From Rothia mucilaginosa ATCC 25296 (lineage in GTDB: Bacteria > Actinomycetota > Actinomycetes > Actinomycetales > Micrococcaceae): a stretch of DNA of 64,000 bases. The stretch covers positions 9,594-73,593 of the forward strand of contig NZ_ACVO01000001.1 in the NCBI RefSeq assembly GCF_000175615.1. The letters run 5' to 3'. The position numbers were made by a program, and so were the translations under genes. Below the pieces are notes generated by a model. The model was not told the origin of the DNA and did no database searches. It saw only the letters and a list, made by a program, of their open reading frames with translations. This document shows positions 49,335 through 59,103 of the stretch, piece after piece (position 1 is the stretch's first letter; each line of letters begins with the position of its first letter).

Positions 49335-50777
49335 ATGACTAGCGAACAGAACGCAACCACCGCGGGCACCCGTCCGCGCACCCTGGCAGAAAAAGTCTGG
49401 GACGCACACGTCGTCGTCCCCGGTGAAAACGGCAAGCCCGACCTGCTCTACATCGACCTGCAGCTACTGCACGAAGTGACCTCCCCCCAGGCATTCGAAG
49501 GCCTGCGCATCGAGAACCGCCCCCTGCGCCGCCTCGACCTGACCATCGCCACCGAGGACCACAACACCCCCACCGACAACATCTTCGGCACCATCGCCGA
49601 CCTGACCAGCCGCACCCAGATCGAGACCCTGCGCCGCAACGCCGCAGAGTTCGGCGTGCGCATCCACTCCCTCGGCGATGAGGAACAGGGCATCGTGCAC
49701 GTGGTCGGCCCGCAGCTGGGTCTGACCATGCCCGGCATGACCATCGTCTGCGGTGACTCCCACACCTCCACCCACGGTGCGTTCGGCGCTCTCGCGTTCG
49801 GTATCGGCACCTCCGAGGTGGAACACGTCATGGCGACCCAGACCCTGCCCCTGGCACGCTTCAAGACCATGGCAATCAACGTTGAAGGCACCCTCAAGCC
49901 CGGCGTGACCGCAAAGGACATCATCCTCGCTGTCATCGCGCAGATTGGTACCGGCGGCGGTCAGGGCTACGTGCTCGAATACCGCGGCTCCGCGATCCGT
50001 TCCCTCTCCATGGAGGGCCGCATGACCATGTGCAACATGTCCATCGAGGCGGGCGCACGCGCCGGCATGGTCGCCCCCGACGAGACCACCTTCGAGTACA
50101 TCAAGGGTCGCCAGCACGCGCCCAAGGGTGAAGAGTGGGACAAGGCAGTCGAGTACTGGAAGAGCCTGCCCACCGACGAAGGCGCCGTCTTCGACAAGGA
50201 AATCTTCATCAACGCTGACGAGCTCGAACCCTTCGTCACCTGGGGCACCAACCCCGGTCAGGGTATTCCGCTGAGCCATGCCGTTCCCTCCCCGGACGAC
50301 TTCGAGGACGAGAACGACAAGGTCGCAGCAGAACGCGCCCTCGAATACATGGACCTGGAGGCGGGTACCCCCATGAAGGAGATTCCCGTGGACGTCGTCT
50401 TCCTGGGCTCCTGCACCAACTCCCGCATCGAGGATTTGCGCGCCGCAGCAGACATCGTGCGTGGCCGCACCATCGCCGAGAACGTACGCATGATGGTCGT
50501 GCCCGGATCCCAGAAGGTCCGCGCGCAGGCAGAAGCAGAAGGCCTGGACAAGGTCTTCAAGGACTTCGGTGCCGACTGGCGCTTCGCCGGCTGCTCCATG
50601 TGCCTGGGCATGAACCCCGATCAGTTGGCACCCGGTGAGCGTTGCGCCTCCACCTCGAACCGTAACTTTGAGGGCCGCCAGGGTAAGGGTGGTCGCACCC
50701 ACCTGGTCTCCCCGGTGGTTGCTGCCGCAACCGCTGTGCGCGGTACCCTGTCCGCCCCGTCCGACGTCGTGGCCTAG
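49335..50777 (+). CDS. leuC: 3-isopropylmalate dehydratase, large subunit
   Basis: With LeuD it isomerises 2-isopropylmalate to 3-isopropylmalate, using a 4Fe-4S cluster. The three cluster cysteines are visible: GSCTNSR near residue 357 and [10 protein letters not shown] near 420. The aconitase-type stretches [21 protein letters not shown] and EHVMATQTL are present. The ATG follows AGGAGAAAG. leuD starts 26 bases after the stop. The genes are probably under control of the divergent IclR regulator. Confidence 0.97.
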   Translation: MTSEQNATTAGTRPRTLAEKVWDAHVVVPGENGKPDLLYIDLQLLHEVTSPQAFEGLRIENRPLRRLDLTIATEDHNTPTDNIFGTIADLTSRTQIETLRRNAAEFGVRIHSLGDEEQGIVHVVGPQLGLTMPGMTIVCGDSHTSTHGAFGALAFGIGTSEVEHVMATQTLPLARFKTMAINVEGTLKPGVTAKDIILAVIAQIGTGGGQGYVLEYRGSAIRSLSMEGRMTMCNMSIEAGARAGMVAPDETTFEYIKGRQHAPKGEEWDKAVEYWKSLPTDEGAVFDKEIFINADELEPFVTWGTNPGQGIPLSHAVPSPDDFEDENDKVAAERALEYMDLEAGTPMKEIPVDVVFLGSCTNSRIEDLRAAADIVRGRTIAENVRMMVVPGSQKVRAQAEAEGLDKVFKDFGADWRFAGCSMCLGMNPDQLAPGERCASTSNRNFEGRQGKGGRTHLVSPVVAAATAVRGTLSAPSDVVA

Positions 50778-50803
50778 CACGCCGCTATAGCTAAGGAGCC
50801 ATT

Positions 50804-51397
50804 ATGGAACCCATTATTAAGCACACCGGCATTGGCGTGCCGCTGCGTTCTTCGAATATTGATACCGACCAGATTATTCCCGCCGTCTACCTCAAGCGAG
50901 TGACCAAGACCGGCTTCGACGATGCCCTCTTCGCTAACTGGCGTAAGGACCCCGAGTTCATCCTGAACCAGGAGCCCTACAAGCATGGTAGCGTGCTGGT
51001 TGCGGGCCCGGACTTCGGTACCGGTTCTTCCCGTGAGCACGCCGTGTGGGCGTTGCGCGACTACGGTTTCAAGGTCGTTATTTCTGCTCGTTTTGCCGAT
51101 ATTTTCCGCGGCAACTCGGGCAAGCAGGGTCTGGTTACCGCGCAGGTTGCACAGGACGATATCGAGCTGATTTGGAAGGCGCTGGAGCACGAGCCCGGCA
51201 CCGAAATCACCGTTGACCTGGAGTCCAAGACCGTAACCGTGGGTGCGCTGGTTGTTCCCTTCGAGATTGACGACTACGTGCGTTGGCGCCTCATGGAGGG
51301 TCTGGACGATATCGGTCTGACCCTGCAGAACCTCGAGGCTATTGAGGCGTACGAGGCGAAGCGCCCCTCCTGGATGCCCCGTACTCAGGAACTCTAA
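50804..51397 (+). CDS. leuD: 3-isopropylmalate dehydratase, small subunit
   Basis: The 197-residue swivel subunit completes the active site of LeuCD. Family stretches are [15 protein letters not shown] near residue 19, [22 protein letters not shown] near 68 and [14 protein letters not shown] near 95. AAGGAGC precedes the ATG. A strong terminator follows, so leuCD is a two-gene operon. Confidence 0.97.
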   Translation: MEPIIKHTGIGVPLRSSNIDTDQIIPAVYLKRVTKTGFDDALFANWRKDPEFILNQEPYKHGSVLVAGPDFGTGSSREHAVWALRDYGFKVVISARFADIFRGNSGKQGLVTAQVAQDDIELIWKALEHEPGTEITVDLESKTVTVGALVVPFEIDDYVRWRLMEGLDDIGLTLQNLEAIEAYEAKRPSWMPRTQEL

Positions 51398-51425
51398 GCC
51401 GAGAGCTCTAAAACCTAGAGATATA

Positions 51426-51470
51426 AAGCTCGAAGGCGGCGACTGAAACAGTTGCCGCCTTCGAGCTTTT
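51426..51470 (+). terminator. Terminator of leuCD
   Basis: AAGCTCGAAGGCGGC pairs perfectly with GCCGCCTTCGAGCTT, followed by TT. Confidence 0.92.
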
Positions 51471-51498
51471 CTGTACCCAAAAACCTGGCACACATATG

Positions 51499-51533
51499 AA
51501 TGTGCCTCCCCGGAACTTCCGGGGAGGCACATT
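51499..51533 (-). terminator. Terminator of the glycine-rich protein gene
   Basis: AATGTGCCTCCCCGG pairs perfectly with CCGGGGAGGCACATT across five bases, just past the 3' end of the - strand gene. Confidence 0.88.
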
Positions 51534-51543
51534 TATTGACTAT

Positions 51544-52995
51544 CTAGAGCGCGCCCTCAGTGATGGGGGTGTTCAGGGTTGCGTTCTCGGTGCAGCTGTA
51601 CAGCGCCGCAGAACCGGGGGAGCGCACGCCCGCGGTCGGGTTCGCGTTCTTCGCGGTGGCAAGTGCGAAGTCAGAAACCACTTCGTGGTTAATGTAGCTG
51701 CCGCCTGCGCCACCGCCGCTGCTCAGGGAGCTGAGCGAGTAGATGTTGCCCTCGTTCTCGAACTGCACCTGGCGGCCGAAAACGCTCTCGCGGTACGCAC
51801 CGATGGTCCAGATGTTCAGGCCTGCGCCGCCGCCGCCGTAGCCAGCGCCTCCGCCGGATGCTACGGAAGTGAGAGAAAGCTTGCCATGGGTGCGGGAGAG
51901 CAGGGCGCCTGAACCGCCCTTGCCGCGGTAGGAGCCGGTTGCGTCGGCGCCGCCGGTGCCCTTCTCGCCCTCGACCACGGAGTCACCCTCGTACATGTAG
52001 TAGCGAGGGAAGTCGTAGGTTTCGAACCATGGGTCGGACATGGGCATGAGCTTCAGCTCGTTATTCTCGTCGAGAACGCCGACCAGCGCCTCACCGAGGG
52101 TACCCGCCACGCCGGAGCGGCCAGCGGTACCGCCGGTGACCATGAAGCGCATGTCGAGGGTCTTGTCGTCCTCGTCGAGGGGCTTGAATTCCTGGTAGGG
52201 GCTTGCCATGAGCATGCCACCCTGACCGGTGTTGTCGGTGCCCAGGTCGCCGCCTGCGCTACCGCCTGCGGTGGTGGATGCGTCACGGCCGTCCGGCGCT
52301 ACGCGCAGTGCCGGGTTCAGCTGGTCCTTGGGCTGAGTATCGAAGACGCCCTGGTGGGTGGTGAGGGTGCCGAGCTGTGCGCCGCCACCACCGGCACCTG
52401 CGACAGCAACAATGGTGACTGCGCCGTCGCGAACGAGTTCGACCGCGGAGGAACCGCCGCCGGACGCGCCGTACACGTAGCCGCTATCAGTGCCCACTAC
52501 CTGCGCGCTACCGGTTGCTTTGCTAGAACCGGTGGAGTCGCCGCCTGCCGCGTAGCCTTCGCCGCCGAGTGCGGGCTGTGCGCCGGCTGCGGAGCCGACG
52601 CCACCGTTACCCGCCCAGACGCGCAGGATGTCACCGGACTTAACCGCCAGAACGCCGCTGAGCTGTGCACCGGCACCGCCGCCAGACAGGGCCGCGTTCG
52701 TGACATCGGTCAGGTATTGGGGAGTGAAGGAGGTTGCGGCACCGCCGGCACCTCCCACGAGGTCGAAGCGTACTCGTCCAACGCCTTCAGGGACGAGCCA
52801 TTCGGTGTATGCGCCAGCCTTGTCGTCGTAGCCGGTTACAGTCGGCTTGAGGGTGAGGGCGGGGGAGCAGGTGGGCTCGCCGCTTGCCGCCCATGCGGGG
52901 ACGGTTGCGCTGGCAAGGATAACGGGGGCGCTCCATGCCGCGCCCTGTACGAGGCGACGGCGCGAAATGCGTGATGCAGTGTTGTGATGTGTCAT
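51544..52995 (-). CDS. Tat-exported glycine-rich protein
   Basis: The 483-residue protein begins with a twin-arginine signal, SRRRLVQGAAWSAP, and probably matures after PAWA near residue 36. The rest is glycine-rich beta structure in blocks. One runs WLVPEGVGRVRFDLVGGAGG; others contain GDILRVWAGNGG, YGASGGGSSAV and VAVAGAGGGGAQLG. This matches the Gly_rich (ALK-type) family. Two cysteines are near the start of the mature part and close to the C-terminus. No membrane anchor is seen, so it may be released or held non-covalently. Export by Tat suggests folding before secretion. Function unknown. Confidence 0.75.
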   Translation of the reverse strand: MTHHNTASRISRRRLVQGAAWSAPVILASATVPAWAASGEPTCSPALTLKPTVTGYDDKAGAYTEWLVPEGVGRVRFDLVGGAGGAATSFTPQYLTDVTNAALSGGGAGAQLSGVLAVKSGDILRVWAGNGGVGSAAGAQPALGGEGYAAGGDSTGSSKATGSAQVVGTDSGYVYGASGGGSSAVELVRDGAVTIVAVAGAGGGGAQLGTLTTHQGVFDTQPKDQLNPALRVAPDGRDASTTAGGSAGGDLGTDNTGQGGMLMASPYQEFKPLDEDDKTLDMRFMVTGGTAGRSGVAGTLGEALVGVLDENNELKLMPMSDPWFETYDFPRYYMYEGDSVVEGEKGTGGADATGSYRGKGGSGALLSRTHGKLSLTSVASGGGAGYGGGGAGLNIWTIGAYRESVFGRQVQFENEGNIYSLSSLSSGGGAGGSYINHEVVSDFALATAKNANPTAGVRSPGSAALYSCTENATLNTPITEGAL

Positions 52996-53536
52996 ATTTG
53001 GGGTCCTCCGGTAGTTCGCGGATGCAGCCGCGAAGTGACCTGTGGTTGGTTGCGATACGCCGTGGTTTTCGGTTGACTTTCGAATATTTACGGTGATGTT
53101 GAAGTGAATTTTTGAAGTTGAAGTGAAGCAGGAAGCCGAACCGTTTTAGTTGGGCGTTATCGCAAGGTTGTATGCAGTGAATGTACGCCCGTTCCCTGCC
53201 GTGAGGCTCCGTACTGCATGGAGTGACGGCAATGCCGGCGCCGATGCCGCAGTTGAGAGCTGGTGGGTTTCTCCTTGAGAGTGGAGGCACCGCTCAGCGG
53301 GCACGAGTGTGCACGTTATTGTAGGGGCGAGGTTGCTCTCAAGTTCAAATTTGTGCGTCAAAAAGAAGAAACTAACGTCAAATTTTGGCGAAGAACCAGA
53401 AAATGTTTGCATTAGTGTGAATATTTGTGTATCTTTTTGTCTTTTCTAGATCTGATTCTGAGGAGGGGTCAGAGCGGTTTTTCACATACACAACAGAGCA
53501 AAATCTCAGTCGCGGGTTCCAAAGGTTCTTCAGTGT
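52996..53536. other. Divergent intergenic region before murA
   Basis: About 540 bases with no supported gene between the glycine-rich gene and the murA promoter. The middle (about 53330-53450) is AT-rich. Confidence 0.45.
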
Positions 53537-53565
53537 TTGGAGCACCTTTACGCAGGGCTTAGAAT
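53537..53565 (+). promoter_or_regulatory. Candidate murA promoter
   Basis: TTGGAG, 17 bases, then TAGAAT, with a leader of about 115 bases to the murA ATG. Confidence 0.55.
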
Positions 53566-53687
53566 AATGATGAATATATGCGCCCGTTTCGCCCTGCTAC
53601 CGGCAGGGGCGCGGCACGACAGAACGCGGCGCATCGGCACACTGTTAAAGTTCGGCCTAAACCAGCCGACTCCACAAAGGATTTTTA

Positions 53688-55121
53688 ATGACTGAGAACA
53701 TCAGCAAGCTTCGCATTGAAGGTGGCACTCCGCTCGTTGGTGAGGTTCACGTTCGAGGCGCCAAGAACCTGGTGCCCAAGGCGATGGTCGCAGCACTGCA
53801 CGGTTCGACCCCCTCGACCCTGCGTAACGTTCCCGACCTGAGCGATGTCGAAATCGTTACCACCCTCGTGGAGCTGCACGGTGCAAAGGTCGACTACGAC
53901 CGCGAAGCTGGTGTTCTGACCCTCAACCCCGCACAGGATGCAACCACCGCCGCAAAGAACGCAGAGGAGATTCAGCTCTTCGGTGGTAATTCCCGCATCC
54001 CGATTCTGATGGTGGGCCCGCTGCTACACACCCTCGGTACCGCACGCATCCCCAACCTGGGTGGTTGCAAGATCGGTGACCGCCCCATCGACTACCACAT
54101 GTCTGCACTGCGCAAGTTCGGCGCAGTCGTTGAGAAGGACGACGAAACCGGCACCACCCTGATTGTTCCCGAAGAGGGTCTGAAGGGTGCAGAGATTGTG
54201 CTGAACTACCCCTCCGTGGGTGCTACCGAGCAGGTTCTACTCACCGGTGTGCGTGCTAAGGGTAAGACCATCCTGCGCAACGCTGCGATTGAGCCCGAAA
54301 TTATTGACCTGATTGCTGTTCTGCAGAAGATGGGCGCGATTATCTTCATTAACGAGGACCGCACCATCGTCATTGAGGGCGTGGACGAGCTGACCGGCTA
54401 CGATCACGCGTCCCTGCCCGACCGTAACGAGTCTGCTTCTTGGGCTTCTGCGGCGCTGGCTACCGGCGGCGACATTTTCGTGCGCGGTGCAGCTCAGAAG
54501 GACATGACTGCGTTCCTGAACCAGTTCCGCAAGATGGGCGGCCTGTACGAGGTGACCGCTGATGGTATCCGCTTCACCCACCCGGCTCAGCGCACCCCCG
54601 GTGCAGAGCTGAAGCCCATCGTTTTTGAGACCAACGTGCACCCCGGCTTCATGACCGACTGGCAGCAGCCCCTCGTCGTGGCGCTGACCCAGGCTAAGGG
54701 CGCGTCCATCGTGCACGAGACCGTGTACGAGGAGCGTTTCGGCTTCACCAACGCCCTGAAGCAGATGGGCGCAGATATCGTTGTTATGCGCGATTGCGTG
54801 GGCGGCGCACCCTGCCGTTTTGAGGGTAAGGGTTACGGCCACTCCGCTATTATTTCTGGCCCCACCCCGCTGACCGGCGCTGATATTGAGGTTCCGGATC
54901 TGCGCGGCGGCTTCTCCCACATCATTGCTGCGCTGGCTGCTAAGGGTACCTCTCACGTGAGCGGTGTTGAGCTGATTGCTCGCGGCTATGAGAACTTCGA
55001 GGAGAAGCTCAAGGGCCTGGGCGCCAACTTTGAGGTGCTGGCACGCAAGGCGTCGAAGGCTCCCAAGCCCGATGCAGCAATCGTCGTTGTTGAGCCCGAG
55101 GAAGTTGAGGTTCAGGGTTAA
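53688..55121 (+). CDS. murA: UDP-N-acetylglucosamine 1-carboxyvinyltransferase
   Basis: It adds enolpyruvate to UDP-GlcNAc, the first committed step of peptidoglycan synthesis, and is the fosfomycin target. The Lys-Asn pair is in VRGAKNLVPKAM near residue 24. The active-site loop NLGGCKIGDRP near 126 keeps the catalytic Cys, so fosfomycin binding should be possible. Its 477 residues exceed the usual 420-440; extra length lies at the C-terminus and in the first domain. AAAGGA precedes the ATG. The stop overlaps the next start (TAATG). Confidence 0.95.
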   Translation: MTENISKLRIEGGTPLVGEVHVRGAKNLVPKAMVAALHGSTPSTLRNVPDLSDVEIVTTLVELHGAKVDYDREAGVLTLNPAQDATTAAKNAEEIQLFGGNSRIPILMVGPLLHTLGTARIPNLGGCKIGDRPIDYHMSALRKFGAVVEKDDETGTTLIVPEEGLKGAEIVLNYPSVGATEQVLLTGVRAKGKTILRNAAIEPEIIDLIAVLQKMGAIIFINEDRTIVIEGVDELTGYDHASLPDRNESASWASAALATGGDIFVRGAAQKDMTAFLNQFRKMGGLYEVTADGIRFTHPAQRTPGAELKPIVFETNVHPGFMTDWQQPLVVALTQAKGASIVHETVYEERFGFTNALKQMGADIVVMRDCVGGAPCRFEGKGYGHSAIISGPTPLTGADIEVPDLRGGFSHIIAALAAKGTSHVSGVELIARGYENFEEKLKGLGANFEVLARKASKAPKPDAAIVVVEPEEVEVQG

Positions 55122-55978
55122 TGAGCGGACAGCAGGGAAAGCAAGCGCTGCCGGAGATTGAGCCCACCGCTTACGGTGACGCTCTGTACAAGGTGCTCGG
55201 TAACGCCGCACGCGGGCTGTACAAACTCATCGCGCGCGTTGAGATTACCGGCCGCGAGAATCTGCCTTCCAGCGGCGGGTACATTATCGTGGCTAACCAC
55301 ACCACTGAGCTTGACCCGGTGACCGTGGCTTTCCCTGCTTTCGTTGAGGGCGCCCTGCCGCGCTTCTTGGCGAAGGATTCGCTCTTCCGTGCTCCCGTGC
55401 TCGGCTACATTATGCGCAAGCTCGCGCATATTCCTGTGGTTCGTGGTTCGGTGGATGCGCGTAAGTCCCTGATTACTGCCCGTAAGATTGTTGAGGCTGG
55501 CGGTGCCGTCGTGATTTTCCCGGAGGGCACCACCACCCACGATCCGCAGCTGTGGCCCATGCAGGCGCGTACCGGAGCGGCTCGTCTGGCTCTTGCGACT
55601 GGTGCACCCGTCTACCCGGTGGCGCACTGGGGTGACGAGCAGATTCTCGGTTATGTGGATGAGGCTGGCGAGGACGGCCGCATCAAGGAGAAGCGTAAGA
55701 TTTCGCTGTTCCCGCGCAAGACCGTTCGCGTGAAGGTTGGTAAGGCGCTGGATATTGCCTCCCTCGTTGAGGACGCCAGCCCCGAGGCTAAGCACACCCG
55801 CACCGAACTGGGCGTGGTCACCGACGCCATGCTGGACGCTATTACCGCCGAGCTGGAGAAGATCCGCGGCGAGAAGGCTCCTGAAGGTCGTTGGAACCCC
55901 CGCACGAAGCGTCGTGAAGCCCCCGGCACCCCTTCGGGGCCGGTCGGTGGCGCGCTCGGCGAACCGGACGAAAAGTAG
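55121..55978 (+). CDS. plsC: 1-acyl-sn-glycerol-3-phosphate acyltransferase-like protein
   Basis: It probably transfers an acyl group to lysophosphatidic acid at the membrane. The HX4D motif is ANHTTELDP near residue 60, and the second motif FPEGTTTHDP is near 133. The 285-residue protein ends in a charged Pro/Gly/Arg tail. It is coupled to murA by a one-base overlap and followed by gpsA, another glycerophospholipid gene, which supports the assignment. The exact acyl acceptor is not certain. Confidence 0.85.
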   Translation: MSGQQGKQALPEIEPTAYGDALYKVLGNAARGLYKLIARVEITGRENLPSSGGYIIVANHTTELDPVTVAFPAFVEGALPRFLAKDSLFRAPVLGYIMRKLAHIPVVRGSVDARKSLITARKIVEAGGAVVIFPEGTTTHDPQLWPMQARTGAARLALATGAPVYPVAHWGDEQILGYVDEAGEDGRIKEKRKISLFPRKTVRVKVGKALDIASLVEDASPEAKHTRTELGVVTDAMLDAITAELEKIRGEKAPEGRWNPRTKRREAPGTPSGPVGGALGEPDEK

Positions 55979-56004
55979 CATCCCAGCTGGGAAAATCGTA
56001 GAGG

Positions 56005-56047
56005 CCCTGACAGAAGCCGCGGCTATTTGCTGAGGCGCCTGTCAGGG
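56005..56047. promoter_or_regulatory. Hairpin between plsC and gpsA
   Basis: CCCTGACAG (56005-56013) pairs with CTGTCAGGG (56039-56047), with an inner GCCGCGGC palindrome. No T-run follows. It may tune expression of gpsA relative to murA-plsC. Confidence 0.5.
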
Positions 56048-56089
56048 ACTCGCACAATAAGCTCGCAAGGAAGAGAGGCAGGTGTTTTC

Positions 56090-57208
56090 GTGACCTTCTT
56101 TGGACGCACCCCCGCAGCAAGCCCTGAATTTACCCCTCCGGCAACCGTACAGTCTATTGCGGTGCTCGGCGCCGGTAGCTGGGGCACCGCTTTCGCTAAG
56201 ATCGCGGCGGACGCTGCCCGCGAGCGCGGCGATAACACCCGCGTGACCCTCATCGGTCGTGATGAGCAGGTGATGGCTGAGTGTGAGCGCACCCGCGAGA
56301 ACGCCCGCTATTTTCCGGGAATGAAGCTACCGGATAACATGCACTTCACGGCGGATGCCCCCGCGGCGCTTGCCGGCGCCGATATTGTGGTTCTTGCCTT
56401 GCCCGCGCAGGTTCTGCGTTCGCAGTTGCAGAGCTTCGCCCGCTATATTGAGCCGAACGCCATGCTGGTTTCTTTGGCGAAGGGCCTGGAGACCGGTACG
56501 GGTCTGCGCATGTCGCAGGTCATTACCGAGGAACTGGAAGAATCCATGGCTCTGCGCGGCGCTGATCTGCGCGCGATCGGCCATATTCCGCACCGCGTGT
56601 GCGTGCTTTCGGGCCCGAACCTGGCGAAGGAAATCATGGGGGAGGAGCCTACCGCCTCCGTGGTTGCGGCTCGTACCCTGCCGGTGGCTGAGTCTGTTGC
56701 TCACGCGATTGCGTGCGGTTACTTCCGCCCGTACACCAATACGGATGTGGTGGGTACCGAAATTGGCGGTCTGGTGAAGAACGTGATTGCCCTTTGCGTG
56801 GGTATTTGCGAGGGCCGCAATTACGGCGATAACTCGAAGGCGTCCATTATGACGCGCGGTTTGGCGGAGATTACCCGCCTGGCGGTGGCGTTGGGCGGTG
56901 AGGCTGCGACGATGAGCGGTCTTGCCGGTATGGGCGACTTGATTGCGACCTGCTCTTCGCCGCTGTCTCGTAACCACACGGCGGGCCGCCTGCTGGCTCA
57001 GGGTGTTACCCCTGACCGCCTGCACGAGCATATGAGCCAGACGGCTGAGTCGATTAAGTCGGCGCCGGTGGTGGCTGAGTTGGCTCGTCGTCACGGCGTG
57101 GAGATGCCCATTGTTGAGGCTGTGGTGGCTGTGCTTTCGGGCCGTATTGGCATTGAAGAGTTGGCGCCTCAGTTGCTGGGTCGCCGCCTCAAGCATGAGG
57201 GCCACTAG
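56090..57208 (+). CDS. gpsA: Glycerol-3-phosphate dehydrogenase [NAD(P)+]
   Basis: It makes sn-glycerol 3-phosphate from dihydroxyacetone phosphate for phospholipids. The nucleotide loop is IAVLGAGSWGTAFAKIAAD near residue 25. The substrate region includes VLSGPNLAKEIM near 172, and the catalytic Lys is in GLVKNVIALCVGICEG near 225. The GTG at 56090 is preferred, giving 372 residues with a purine-rich AGAGAGG upstream. A longer frame would run through the hairpin before the gene. Confidence 0.93.
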   Translation: MTFFGRTPAASPEFTPPATVQSIAVLGAGSWGTAFAKIAADAARERGDNTRVTLIGRDEQVMAECERTRENARYFPGMKLPDNMHFTADAPAALAGADIVVLALPAQVLRSQLQSFARYIEPNAMLVSLAKGLETGTGLRMSQVITEELEESMALRGADLRAIGHIPHRVCVLSGPNLAKEIMGEEPTASVVAARTLPVAESVAHAIACGYFRPYTNTDVVGTEIGGLVKNVIALCVGICEGRNYGDNSKASIMTRGLAEITRLAVALGGEAATMSGLAGMGDLIATCSSPLSRNHTAGRLLAQGVTPDRLHEHMSQTAESIKSAPVVAELARRHGVEMPIVEAVVAVLSGRIGIEELAPQLLGRRLKHEGH

Positions 57209-57434
57209 GTTTTGAAGCTTTCTGGTGTGCTGGCACCCCTTGATTCGGGTTGTGTGCCAGGACATACTAGAAGAAGATTGAATGTAAACATCCAAGGACG
57301 GATACCGTTGCGGAAAACCGGTGCGTGAGAAACGCATCAGTGACCGCGACGGTATTCGTGCGTTAGGATTATTGACGCATTGCCGTTCCACCTTCCGGAC
57401 CTAAGGGTAGGGGAACATTGACTAGGAGAAATAT

Positions 57435-58553
57435 ATGACCGAGAAGAAGACCGTCGCCCTGCTGTGCGGTGGCCGCTCCTCCGAGCACCCGATTTCGCTC
57501 ATTACCGCTGCCGGCGTTCTGGGCGCTATTGACCGCACCGCCTACGACGTCATCACTATCGGTATTACCCGTGACGGCCGCTGGTACCTGACCGATGAGC
57601 AGCAGCTCGCTGAGCTGACTGCTGGCACTCGCGGTACCGCAGAGTTCCCCGAGGGTACCCAGCAGGTGTTCCTGCCGATGGGTGCCGGCGATTCCCGCCT
57701 GACCCTGGTGGATGCTGAGGGTAACGTTACCCGCACCGCACCGGTGGACGTTGTGTTCCCGCTGCTGCACGGCCCCTTCGGTGAAGATGGCACCGTGCAG
57801 GGTCTGCTGGAAATGGCTGACCTGCGCTATGTGGGTTGCGGTGTGACCGCATCCGCTGTGGGCATGGATAAGCACTTCATGAAGGTTGCTTTCGAGTCTG
57901 CTGGCCTGGAGGTCGGCCCCTACGAGGTTGTCACCAACCGCCAGTGGGAGCACGAGGACCGCGAGCAGATTCTGGAGCGCGTGCTGAAGCTGGGTTTCCC
58001 CATGTTCGTGAAGCCGACCCGCGCAGGTTCTTCCTTCGGTATTACCAAGGTGGATTCGGTGGAGGAGCTCGTGCCCGCGATTGAAGAGGCACGCCGCCAC
58101 GACCCGAAGATCATTATTGAGGCGGGTATTGTGGGCCGCGAAATCGAGTGCGCTGTGCTCGACGGCCACCACGGCGAGATGCCGCGCGCATCCTACCCTG
58201 GCGAGATTGAGGTTGTGGATCAGGACCATGGCTTCTACGACTTTGAGGCGAAGTATGTTTCTGAGTCTTCCGCTGTGACCGTGTGCCCGGCGAACCTGCC
58301 GCAGGATGTGCAGGAGCGCCTGCGTGAGCTGGCTGTGAAGGCATTCCTGGCGCTGGATGGTGAGGGTCTGTCTCGTGCGGACTTCTTCTACACCGAGGAT
58401 GGCCGCCTGGTCATCAACGAGGTGAATACCATGCCCGGCTTCACCCCGATTTCGATGTACAAGACCATGTGGGAGAACACCGGTATCTCTTACACTGATC
58501 TGATTAGCGAGCTGCTGACCCTGGCGATGGAACGTCCCCTGGGTCTGCGCTAG
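57435..58553 (+). CDS. ddl: D-alanine--D-alanine ligase
   Basis: This ATP-grasp enzyme makes the D-Ala-D-Ala dipeptide for peptidoglycan, in the cytoplasm. Signatures: VALLCGGRSSEHPISLITA at the start, LLHGPFGEDGTVQGLLEM near residue 112, FVKPTRAGSSFGITKV near 192 and the metal-binding NEVNTMPGFT near 331. At 372 residues it has the normal length. TAGGAG precedes the ATG. murA and ddl lie within 5 kb, so early peptidoglycan steps cluster here. Confidence 0.96.
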   Translation: MTEKKTVALLCGGRSSEHPISLITAAGVLGAIDRTAYDVITIGITRDGRWYLTDEQQLAELTAGTRGTAEFPEGTQQVFLPMGAGDSRLTLVDAEGNVTRTAPVDVVFPLLHGPFGEDGTVQGLLEMADLRYVGCGVTASAVGMDKHFMKVAFESAGLEVGPYEVVTNRQWEHEDREQILERVLKLGFPMFVKPTRAGSSFGITKVDSVEELVPAIEEARRHDPKIIIEAGIVGREIECAVLDGHHGEMPRASYPGEIEVVDQDHGFYDFEAKYVSESSAVTVCPANLPQDVQERLRELAVKAFLALDGEGLSRADFFYTEDGRLVINEVNTMPGFTPISMYKTMWENTGISYTDLISELLTLAMERPLGLR

Positions 58554-58600
58554 TTCTTGAGGCTGCGTTAGTTGTTATTGAAGCTGCGTTAGTTCTTGGG
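58545..58600 (+). repeat. Three degenerate copies of an 18-21 base repeat at the ddl stop
   Basis: CTGCGYTAGTT occurs at 58545, 58563 and 58584, each followed by a similar TT/GA-rich end. The first copy contains the ddl stop codon. Confidence 0.7.
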
Positions 58601-59103
58601 CACGCTGTCGTTTTGACTGCGCTCAGTTATTGAATACGTAACGGTGGGGGAGTAGCCCCTGCTGTAAGGCGCCTCGGTGCGGATTCTTGAGGGATTCGCG
58701 CCGGGGCGCTTTTTGCGCGGTGGGCAAGTTCAGCCTGTGTGAGAGGGAGAATTGGTACGTATTAGCCTCTAAATCTTTATGAGAATCGCTCGAATTTCAC
58801 CCGTGGGAAAAATCACTCATACTCGCCTCGGGGCTGCTTGGATGATGGAGTGCAAGTTTTAAAGTGCTATTGATAAGGCAAAACGTAATTCTGCTCATAA
58901 GTGCATGAAATGATGCTTCTAGGTAATGAAAAGATGCTGTTGGTGGTCGTTGCACATCTTGAAGCTCAAAGATTGGTATGAAAGCGCTAAAATGAGTAAT
59001 GAAGAAAAAGCCGATTCGGTAGAATAGATGAAGGTATATCCAATCTGCCCTAGCGATTGGGTATCTATTCACTCACAACGTATCAGAAAGTCAAGGACAA
59101 CCT
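58601..59103. other. Intergenic region with terminator before the PTE-repeat gene
   Basis: A stem with arms at 58668-58681 (GCGCCTCGGTGCG) and about 58697-58710 (CGCGCCGGGGCGC), followed by a T-run, ends the ddl transcript. The remaining 390 bases are AT-rich, carry no gene and probably hold the promoter of the next gene. Confidence 0.65.
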
